NCBI GenBank assembly: GCA_913042885.1
Contig: CAJWLW010000064.1
Coordinates: 1-19,117 of the forward strand
DNA from: an uncultured Lentisphaeria bacterium
GTDB lineage: Bacteria > Verrucomicrobiota > Lentisphaeria > JABSQK01 > CAJWLW01
DNA: 19,117 bases
Reading direction: 5' to 3'
Positions 8,537 to 14,771 of this stretch are shown here, piece after piece; position 1 is the stretch's first letter, and each line of letters begins with the position of its first letter. The notes under the pieces are model-generated. The model had not been told where the DNA came from. It did no database searches and saw only the letters and a program-made list of their open reading frames with translations. The position numbers and the translations under genes were made by a program.

Positions 8537-8647
8537 ATGGCTGATCAACCAGAAGTGTCACCAGAGATACCAGAACTCAACACATTGTCCCGCGACGATG
8601 TGGCGAGGCTTAACCGCGCGAGCTTTATCAACATGACCGGGCGGTGA
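8537..8647 (+). pseudogene. Truncated duplicate of a PhyH gene 5' end (possible leader peptide)
   Basis: ATG at 8537 opens a 36-codon frame, MADQPEVSPEIPELNTLSRD..., that stops with TGA at 8645-8647. Bases 8537-8605 match the start of the PhyH gene at 12717-12785 at 62 of 69 positions. Five of the seven differences are in third codon positions and four of these are silent. Similarity ends abruptly at codon 23, before the conserved part of the dioxygenase, and the following 13 codons are unrelated. Its stop overlaps the in-frame GTG at 8644 of the next gene, so it could act as a short upstream frame. I read it as a recombination or deletion scar of a former PhyH gene; translation is unproven. 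Confidence 0.65.
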
Positions 8648-8649
8648 AC

Positions 8650-9858
8650 ATGCGAAGTCGGCAAGAGCCTGAATCGAGGTGCGAGGTCCGTTGGGCCGCT
8701 GAAGCATGCGATCATCGCCACGATCCCGCGAGCAGCGCGCTGATCACTTATCTGACGTGCAGCGCGCTGACGAGCATCAACATCTATTGTGAACAGCCGT
8801 ACACCTCGGCGGACGGCAACCGCGTCGCCATTCTCCGACGGCGGGACATGAGCTTCGATCGCAACTGGTCCCTGCTCGTCGCCGACCTGACGACCCTGAA
8901 GCTGGCCATGGTCGAGCAGGATTGCGTCCGCGGCATCGGCAACGCCGCCTGGTCCGGGATGATCCTGTATTCGACTGACGAAGATCTGGTGCGACGGCTC
9001 AATCTGCTGTCACTGGAGACTGAGGAATTGTCGCTGCCTTCAGGGGGGATGCTGAATGACATGACCGTGTCTGTTTCGCCGGACCAGCGCTATCTCGCTC
9101 TCGGGCGTGTCACCGGCACGCCGCCCACCGGGCAGATTGTCGTCATCGACCTCGAGGCACAGACTGAGTGCGTGATCCTGGAACACCCGGAGCTGATCAA
9201 TCCGCACCTGCAATTCAATCCGCGCCACGGCCGTGACATCCTGATCCAGCATAATCGCGGCTCGAAATTGGCCGACGACGGCACCGTGGAATCTTTTGCG
9301 GGGGCTGAGGGGACAACGCATTTCATCATCAGTCGCGACGGCTCGAACCGGCGCGACCTCGCCTGCGGTCCGCCGTTTACGTTGTCATCGACCGGGCACT
9401 CCAACTTCGTCGCGGATACGGGACGCATTGCCTGGACGACGCACGTCAGCACCAGCGATTCGTCACTGGATCCACGGTATCCCGAGGGCAATCTGTTCAC
9501 CGTCGGCCCGGACGATTCGACACCCACTGTCTTTGCGGCGCCCGAGCACCGATTCATTCACGTCAACGTCTCGCGCTGCGGCCGCTACTTTGTCAGCGAT
9601 TCGCGGCCGCCGTCGATGTATAGTGATGCCGGTGTTCTCCACTCTGCTTCTCTGGTGATCGGCAACCTCGAGAGTGGTAAGTACGCGACTCTGGTCAGTG
9701 ATATCGGCGGCCCCTCAGGTGGCGGTAAACACACCCATGCACATGCATATCTGACTGCCGACAACGGCAACGTGATCTACAACGCCCCGACGCTGTGCGG
9801 CGCTACACAGGTATGCGCGGCTCGCGTTCCGGACGGTTTTCTAGAAACTCTGGAGTAG
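8650..9858 (+). CDS. Oligogalacturonate-lyase-like (PL22-type) beta-propeller protein
   Basis: About 402 residues from ATG 8650; an in-frame GTG at 8644 gives two more residues. The upstream GGTGA is a weak ribosome binding site. The early residues EACDHRHDPASSALITYLTCS, then NIYCEQPYTSADGNRVAIL, resemble the first blade of oligogalacturonate-lyase-like propellers, where a ligand is described as bound in the D-x-x-T-G...T region. Repeated blades follow: VSVSPDQRYLALG, HSNFVADTGRIAW (His250), HVNVSRCGRYFVSD. A histidine cluster His361, His363, His365 in HTHAHAYLTADNGNVIYNA is a good candidate for the metal site of PL22 lyases. Length fits the 390-400 residue family. No signal peptide, so it is probably cytoplasmic. 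PL22 enzymes convert unsaturated oligogalacturonides to keto-uronates, but many PVC homologs have untested substrates. It is followed after 6 bases by a PhyH gene. The N-terminus borders the truncated PhyH duplicate, so its original start may have been altered. Confidence 0.7.
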   Translation: MRSRQEPESRCEVRWAAEACDHRHDPASSALITYLTCSALTSINIYCEQPYTSADGNRVAILRRRDMSFDRNWSLLVADLTTLKLAMVEQDCVRGIGNAAWSGMILYSTDEDLVRRLNLLSLETEELSLPSGGMLNDMTVSVSPDQRYLALGRVTGTPPTGQIVVIDLEAQTECVILEHPELINPHLQFNPRHGRDILIQHNRGSKLADDGTVESFAGAEGTTHFIISRDGSNRRDLACGPPFTLSSTGHSNFVADTGRIAWTTHVSTSDSSLDPRYPEGNLFTVGPDDSTPTVFAAPEHRFIHVNVSRCGRYFVSDSRPPSMYSDAGVLHSASLVIGNLESGKYATLVSDIGGPSGGGKHTHAHAYLTADNGNVIYNAPTLCGATQVCAARVPDGFLETLE

Positions 9859-9864
9859 CCGGAC

Positions 9865-10677
9865 ATGACGACACTGCAGGACACACAATGGCGCGAATTC
9901 GAGGCAAACGGCTTCCTGAAACTGGGGGGCGTAATTTCGGACGGGGATCTCGCGACGCTGCAGCAGCGCATCGATGATATCATGCTGGGCACCGCGGACG
10001 TCGATTACGAACGCATGCTGATGCAATTGGACGGCAACGTCGATCAAGACCGCATGAATCAGGTCATGGCAGCGGAGACGGAACGACATGCGTATCACGG
10101 GGCATATCCGCAGTCGAAAGGCCACAAGGTTGCGACGCTGAATTATCGCAAGATACAGGACCTCGAGTACGATCCGATCTTCCGGGACTATCTGCGGCGG
10201 TCGTTGTTCAGAGATATTTGCGGGCACGTTTACGGCGTCGATCGACAGATCGCTGTTTATCGCGCCATGTTCATGAACAAGCCTGCGTGCGCCGGTTCAC
10301 ACCTGCCATGGCACCAGGATCGCTGGCCAGAACTCGACCGGAATCCACTGATCACGATCTGGACCGCACTCGACCCCGCCACCCGCGAGAGCGGCTGCCT
10401 TCAGATCATCCCGGGATCGCACAAGAGATTGATCAATCCCAGCGGTTTCCTGACAGCAGAAGAGACGGTAGAGCATTGTCGGCGCGACAAGGTTCACCTG
10501 CTCGAGCTCGACGCCGGTGAGGCCGCGCTCCTGCACAACTGGCTGCTGCACAGTTCCGACCGCAATTCCAGCGATCGGCCGCGACGCGCATACAGTGTGT
10601 GTTATATGGACGCAGCGACGACCGACAGCACTGGAAAGTCATACAAGATCGCGTTCGACGGCGGGGCATTGGCATGA
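9865..10677 (+). CDS. Phytanoyl-CoA dioxygenase (PhyH) family protein 1
   Basis: 270 residues of the Fe(II)/2-oxoglutarate dioxygenase PhyH family. The iron ligands are visible: His150 and Asp152 in LPWHQDRW, and distal His229 in NWLLHSSDRNSSDRPRR, where Arg240 is the expected 2-oxoglutarate anchor. GCLQIIPGSHK is the typical core strand. N-terminal FEANGFLKLGGVIS is the usual PhyH opening. Family members hydroxylate or oxidatively demethylate small molecules in the cytoplasm; the substrate here is unknown. GGAG at 9852-9855 sits 9 bases before the ATG, overlapping the end of the upstream propeller gene, 6 bases away. The next gene starts within its stop codon (ATGA), so the three genes form a coupled unit. 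Confidence 0.88.
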   Translation: MTTLQDTQWREFEANGFLKLGGVISDGDLATLQQRIDDIMLGTADVDYERMLMQLDGNVDQDRMNQVMAAETERHAYHGAYPQSKGHKVATLNYRKIQDLEYDPIFRDYLRRSLFRDICGHVYGVDRQIAVYRAMFMNKPACAGSHLPWHQDRWPELDRNPLITIWTALDPATRESGCLQIIPGSHKRLINPSGFLTAEETVEHCRRDKVHLLELDAGEAALLHNWLLHSSDRNSSDRPRRAYSVCYMDAATTDSTGKSYKIAFDGGALA

Positions 10678-12197
10678 GAGTTCAAAACGGCGGTCCCAAT
10701 GTGCAGGTCGAAGAGGCGGTGCTGTTTCCTTTTGACGATCAGTGCATGCCCTTCCGGTATCGTTTGCAGGTCGGTCTCGTCCCTGGCACGAACCCTTACA
10801 GGGGCCATGAACGCGTCCTGGAGACTGGGCCGTCCGGCAGCGCCGACCATCTGGGCATCGCGTTTTACGGCACGGTAATCCGCGTCGATGGGCAATTCAG
10901 AATGTGGTACCGGGCGCAGGGTGACGACAACGGAGTGGTCGGCTATCGCATGGCATACGCCGTCAGCGACGACGGCATCAATTGGGAAAAACCGTCCCTC
11001 GGTCTGACCAGCTTCAACAGCAGTACCGATAACAACCTGGTCGCACTCGACAGCGAGTACCGCAGCGAAATGAACGCCATTCTGGTGCTCCACGACCCGG
11101 AGGATCCGGACCTGGACCGGCGTTTCAAGCTCATCAACGAGGTCAGCCCGTTCTTCAACATCGCTGCCTTCAGCCCCGACGGTCTCCGGTGGACCATGTC
11201 GCCGCACAACCCGATCCTCAAACACAACACCGTAGAGCCCGGTGGCATCATGAAGTTCGACGGGGCTTACTACCTGACCGGGCAAGGGGGGAACGTCGGC
11301 AGCAAGCGTGCACTGGTCACGTATATGTCCTATGACTTCGAGCAGTGGACCGACGGCGTGGCGGTGGGGTTGCGCCGCGACCGGCCGCCGTACCGCCAGC
11401 TTCCTGGTCCGCATGCCGGTGAGCAGGTACACCTCGGCGCCAGCCTGTGGAATCGGGGCAATGTCATTCTCGGGGTATACGGCCAATGGCATGGCGAGTC
11501 GAACGACCGTGCATTTCTGAGTATGGACCTCGGGCTGGTGGTCAGCAACGACGGGCTGCACTATGCGGAACCGGTGCCGGACTTCCCGATTATAAGTGCC
11601 TATGAGATCAACCCCAATGCAGGCGGCGGCATGGTGCCGATGCCTTGCCTTGAACAGGGACAGGGCTTCGAGAATGTGGGTGACGAGACCTTCATTTACT
11701 ATGCGCCCTGGCGCGACAACCCCCACGATGGTTTCGTATGCGTCGCGCGATGGCCGCGGGACCGGCTGGGATACGCCCAGGTCGTCCCTGATCCCAGCCC
11801 TGACTTGTTGACACCCGACGATACGCATTCGATGTTCTGGGCCAGACACATCGACGTACCGATCGACCAGACGGATCCGCACATGGTTTCCTGTTCAATA
11901 CAGCTTGACAACCCGGGCTGTCACCTCTTCGTTAACGCCGACGGTCTGTCGGAACAGGCTGAATTGTTGGTCGAGATCCTCGACCAACAATTCAGGCCGG
12001 TCCCCGGCTACGCCGGCAGTGACAGTATTCCGCTCACTGAATCGGGATTGCGCCAGATGGTTACGTGGCGAAGCGGCCCCAGGCTCGCAGGACTCGATCA
12101 GCCGATTCGAATCAAGGTCACATGGACGGGGAGCCGCCAGGACGCATGTCTGTTCGCGGTATACCTGAGTGAAACAGAGCAGCACGATGACAACTAG
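10674..12197 (+). CDS. GH32/GH43-like beta-propeller protein B (paralog of A)
   Basis: 507 residues from ATG 10674, which overlaps the PhyH stop as ATGA and has GGGG 7 bases upstream; a frame extension to 10599 would overlap PhyH coding and is rejected. It is paralogous to the protein encoded at 6714: FRMWYRA (about residue 75), SDDGINWEKPSLGL (about 98-111), RRFKLIN, and SPDGLRWTMSPHNPIL (about 166-181) match the same blades. The C-terminal beta-sandwich (about 417-507) carries LLVEILDQQFRPVPGY and MVTWRSG, again shared. No signal peptide. Activity unproven: GH32/43-fold enzymes cleave furanosides and related glycosides, yet this subgroup is uncharacterised to my knowledge. The codons for LLVEILDQQF contain a perfect 17-bp inverted repeat (11959-11995). 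Two such paralogs flanking a lyase-like propeller and a PhyH suggest work on one substrate class. Confidence 0.8.
   Translation: MRVQNGGPNVQVEEAVLFPFDDQCMPFRYRLQVGLVPGTNPYRGHERVLETGPSGSADHLGIAFYGTVIRVDGQFRMWYRAQGDDNGVVGYRMAYAVSDDGINWEKPSLGLTSFNSSTDNNLVALDSEYRSEMNAILVLHDPEDPDLDRRFKLINEVSPFFNIAAFSPDGLRWTMSPHNPILKHNTVEPGGIMKFDGAYYLTGQGGNVGSKRALVTYMSYDFEQWTDGVAVGLRRDRPPYRQLPGPHAGEQVHLGASLWNRGNVILGVYGQWHGESNDRAFLSMDLGLVVSNDGLHYAEPVPDFPIISAYEINPNAGGGMVPMPCLEQGQGFENVGDETFIYYAPWRDNPHDGFVCVARWPRDRLGYAQVVPDPSPDLLTPDDTHSMFWARHIDVPIDQTDPHMVSCSIQLDNPGCHLFVNADGLSEQAELLVEILDQQFRPVPGYAGSDSIPLTESGLRQMVTWRSGPRLAGLDQPIRIKVTWTGSRQDACLFAVYLSETEQHDDN
11959..11995. repeat. Perfect 17-bp inverted repeat inside coding sequence
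   Basis: CTGAATTGTTGGTCGAG at 11959-11975 and its exact complement at 11979-11995, separated by ATC. In RNA this makes a 17-bp stem with a 3-base loop about 200 bases before the stop codon of propeller protein B. There is no T run, so it is not a standard terminator. Role unknown. Confidence 0.9.
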
Positions 12198-12350
12198 ATC
12201 GATCCGCCGAATACGGAAGCTCTCGCTGAACTCGCTCCGTCTCGTGATCTCGCCGTTGTCCGTCGACTCGCGATGCGTGAACACGCCGGCGAGGGGATTG
12301 GCGGAATCGGCAACCATCACGAATGAGCTGTAGATTTGCGAAGCCCGCAA

Positions 12351-12483
12351 TCAACGCCAATCGCCGAGTTCAGGCGGAATTTGCCAGCCGCGGCCCACGC
12401 ACTCCATCAGGGGCTGAATGGGTACACGACTTCCCTTGGAAACGGGTGTCCCGCCATTACCTTCGGGCTGATGCTGGTGATTT
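12351..12483 (-). pseudogene. DUF433-like (antitoxin-type) remnant
   Basis: On the minus strand the residues QPEGNGGTPVSKGSRVPIQPLMECVGRGWQ, followed by IPPELGDWR and a stop (12351-12353), resemble the DUF433 pattern DPxxxGGxPVxxGTRVPVxxLxxxxxxG. DUF433 proteins are about 70-110 residue, often antitoxin-like or DNA-binding partners of PIN-type toxins. Here the frame ends soon after the conserved motif, and no start with a ribosome binding site or toxin partner is visible, so it is probably a fragment. The match rests on my recall of the motif. Confidence 0.35.
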
Positions 12484-12687
12484 GTGTTTTCGATAATGGA
12501 ACCGTACACTAAACGAAAGCGAACAAGCAATTTGAAAGTTAAAAACCAGTGCTGGCGTTTTTTCGATGACAATTGGCAATCCATCAGGTACGAGATTTTT
12601 CGACCGTCGACTGCCGGCCCCGATCGCTGAGCAGACGTCAACATTGACCTTCCGCTCGGGTCGTGGCGTAATGTTTTCTGCTGCAAC

Positions 12688-12703
12688 ATCCGAAATCCGA
12701 AAT
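12688..12703. repeat. ATCCGAA tandem repeat upstream of PhyH 2
   Basis: ATCCGAA repeated 2.3 times at 12688-12703, ending 13 bases before the ATG at 12717. Its reverse complement contains TTTCGGATTTC, identical to 8407-8417 upstream of the truncated PhyH duplicate. Probably part of the same dispersed repeat family. Confidence 0.5.
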
Positions 12704-12716
12704 GTGACTGACAAAA

Positions 12717-13553
12717 ATGGCCGATAAACCGAAAGTGTCACCAGAGATGCCAGAACTGAACACATTGTCACGCGACGATGTGGCGTTCTTCTGGGAACAT
12801 GGATATCTCCATATTCCGCAACTCTTTTCGTCGCCGCAAATCGATGAAATGTCGGATGACATGGACTGGCTCATGGATGACTGGGCGATCAGAGATGAGG
12901 GCTGGTCCGGCGACTGGCGCAAGGTGTACATGGACGAGGGGACGGCGGAAAAGTCTCAGCTATGGGGGATGCACGATCTCTGGTATTATTCCGTCGCCTG
13001 GATGCGGGCGGTGACGGATCCAAAGCTGGTCGGCGCCATGGTGGACCTGCTGGGATCGAATGTCGAGTTACACCACTCGACGATGCATGTGAAGCCGCCT
13101 GAAACCGGCCATCCCTTTCCCATGCACCAGGACGATGCCTTCTATCTGCACGAGGACAACCGCTATGTCGACGTTCTGGTGCACCTGGACGAGACCCGGC
13201 ATGAAAACGGCGAAATCCGCTTTCTCGACGGCTCCTTCAAACGGGGGCGCATCAAACACGTCATGCAGACCGAGACCGGCGAGCCCTGCACACCGCACCT
13301 GCCAACCGACGAATATCGGCTCGAGGATACAGTGGCGGTCCCGGCAAAACGCGGCGACGTCGTCGTGTTCAACCTGTTTACAGTTCACGGCTCACATATC
13401 AACGTCACGGACAAGCCGCGGCGCCTGGTGCGGATTGGTTACCGGCATCCCGAAAACCGGCAGATCGACGGCCAGAGCATGGGGCGCCCGAGCTGGATCG
13501 TGGCCGGTAAGCGCTGCCGCCAGTCAGGTGACGAACTGTTCCGACTGGAGTGA
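12717..13553 (+). CDS. Phytanoyl-CoA dioxygenase (PhyH) family protein 2
   Basis: 278 residues. N-terminal VAFFWEHGYLHIPQLFS is the usual PhyH opening helix and strand. Iron ligands are His137 and Asp139 in FPMHQDDAFYL and distal His224 in FTVHGSHINVTDKPRR; Arg235 is the likely 2-oxoglutarate anchor. GEIRFLDGSFKRG replaces the common GxLxxxPGSH strand. Cytoplasmic, substrate unknown. The first 23 codons are the intact copy of the truncated duplicate at 8537. The ATG has no clear ribosome binding site, although the duplicate with the same start codon and codon pattern supports it. The aminotransferase gene starts 6 bases after its stop, so the two are surely cotranscribed. It is clearly diverged from the PhyH at 9865, so the three copies in this window are not recent duplicates. 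Confidence 0.88.
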   Translation: MADKPKVSPEMPELNTLSRDDVAFFWEHGYLHIPQLFSSPQIDEMSDDMDWLMDDWAIRDEGWSGDWRKVYMDEGTAEKSQLWGMHDLWYYSVAWMRAVTDPKLVGAMVDLLGSNVELHHSTMHVKPPETGHPFPMHQDDAFYLHEDNRYVDVLVHLDETRHENGEIRFLDGSFKRGRIKHVMQTETGEPCTPHLPTDEYRLEDTVAVPAKRGDVVVFNLFTVHGSHINVTDKPRRLVRIGYRHPENRQIDGQSMGRPSWIVAGKRCRQSGDELFRLE

Positions 13554-13559
13554 CGAGCG

Positions 13560-14771
13560 ATGTCTGACGACTCAATTCAAATTTTCGACGACGCGGAGCT
13601 CGAGGCACTGCGCGCGGTCGTTGAAAGTCAATCCGCGGGGCGTGGTATGGGTGAGGACAGCCCGGTCACGCAATTCGAGGACGCCTTTGGGGAGCGCCTC
13701 GGCAGGAAGTACGTGCTTGCACTGTCTTCCGGCACCGCCGCCAACGAGGCCGCGTTGGCCGGCATCGGCATCGGGCCCGGTGACGAGGTGATCTGCCCGC
13801 CCTGCACCTTTATCGCCTCGTCAATGGCCGCCCTTACCCTGGGGGCCGTGCCGGTTTTCGCCGACGTCGATCCGCGGACGCTGATCATCACCGCGGAATC
13901 GATCGAAGCGGCCGTGACCGCGAAAGCCAAAGCTGTTGTAGTCGTACATTTGAACGGGCAACCCGCCGAGATGTCGGCCATTCTCGAGGTGGCGCGCAAG
14001 CACAATCTTGCGGTCGTCGAGGACTGCGCTCAGGCCTTCGATTGCACCTACCGGGACAGACCGGTCGGCACCTTTGGGACCGCCGCCAGCTTCAGTCTCC
14101 AGCAGGGCAAACAGATCACATCCGGCGAGGGCGGCATCATCGTCACAGACGACCCGGAAGTGTACGAGCGCGCGTCATTATACTGCAACTGCGGCATGGC
14201 CTGGTATCGTTATGGCCGGGAGGCGCCTCGCGCCGAGCCCGTCGGCGAGCTGATGACGCGCGGCCATTTCGCCATGGGACACAACTACCGGATGACCGCC
14301 TGGCAGGGCGCCGTCGCCCTGGCCCAACTGGGCAAGATGGAAAGATTCAATGCCCGGCGCGCGGAATTGGTAGACCTGCTCGAGAACACTTTGGCCGATC
14401 TGTCGAATCTCCAATTGGCGCATCGCTACGCCGACACGATACCGATCTATTGGAACTATCCGTTGCGGACAGTCGGCATAACGACCCGCGAGCTCGAGGC
14501 GGCGTGCGAGGAAAGCAAGGTGACAATACGCCGCGACATCGAGATCAACTACCTCGAAGTGGTCTACCGGCAAATGGAAGACGAGCGTTGTACACCCGTC
14601 GGAGTTCCGTTGCCCGATTACGTTCATTACGGTCTGGGTTTGTGCCCGGAAGCGGAGGCAGCGGCGCAGTACACGACGCCCGTATTCGTGCACCACGGGA
14701 TGACCGATCCGGACAAGTTGCACCAGTGGGCAACGAGTTTGCGAGACGTGTTGACCCGGCTGAATGGGTGA
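13560..14771 (+). CDS. DegT/DnrJ/EryC1/StrS family PLP-dependent aminotransferase
   Basis: 403 residues, standard length for this family. GGAG at 13547-13550 sits 9 bases upstream of ATG. Conserved features are SSGTAANEAAL (phosphate-binding loop), PPCTFIASSMAA, VEDCAQAF with Asp155 and Gln158 contacting the pyridine ring, and SLQQGKQITSGEGG with Lys184 as the Schiff-base lysine. GHNYRMTAWQGAVALAQL is the usual later motif. Family enzymes transfer amino groups to keto sugars or keto-cyclitols (amino sugar, aminoglycoside and cell-surface glycan pathways). Position between a PhyH and an alpha-mannosidase suggests a sugar or cyclitol substrate, made or dismantled in the same pathway. The downstream gene overlaps its end. 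Confidence 0.93.
   Translation: MSDDSIQIFDDAELEALRAVVESQSAGRGMGEDSPVTQFEDAFGERLGRKYVLALSSGTAANEAALAGIGIGPGDEVICPPCTFIASSMAALTLGAVPVFADVDPRTLIITAESIEAAVTAKAKAVVVVHLNGQPAEMSAILEVARKHNLAVVEDCAQAFDCTYRDRPVGTFGTAASFSLQQGKQITSGEGGIIVTDDPEVYERASLYCNCGMAWYRYGREAPRAEPVGELMTRGHFAMGHNYRMTAWQGAVALAQLGKMERFNARRAELVDLLENTLADLSNLQLAHRYADTIPIYWNYPLRTVGITTRELEAACEESKVTIRRDIEINYLEVVYRQMEDERCTPVGVPLPDYVHYGLGLCPEAEAAAQYTTPVFVHHGMTDPDKLHQWATSLRDVLTRLNG

Larger units (their letters stand above)
12198..12716. other. Gene-poor region between the two three-gene units
   Basis: No intact gene. About 12192-12345 reads on the minus strand as GC3-rich, protein-like sequence (YSSFVMVADSANPLAGVFTH...) without a recognisable family or start. 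12351-12480 holds a DUF433-like remnant (listed separately). 12480-12560 is an AT-rich island. TTGACC near 12643-12648 and TAATGT near 12668-12673, 19 bases apart, are a poor promoter match. 12688-12703 carries a 7-bp tandem repeat directly ahead of the next gene. Confidence 0.4.

Noticed and set aside
10599..10673. N-terminal extension of propeller protein B to 10599
   Set aside because: It overlaps the conserved C-terminal coding of the PhyH gene; the ATGA overlap at 10674 with GGGG upstream is the natural start.
10602..11882. Long minus-strand open frame of about 426 codons opposite propeller protein B
   Set aside because: It is the antisense of a well-supported gene; long antisense frames are expected in GC-rich coding DNA, and its translation shows no domain motifs.
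12531..12560. Possible terminator around CCAGTGCTGG flanked by A and T runs
   Set aside because: The stem is only 3-4 bp with a tiny loop, so it would not fold stably; it is probably just part of the AT-rich island.
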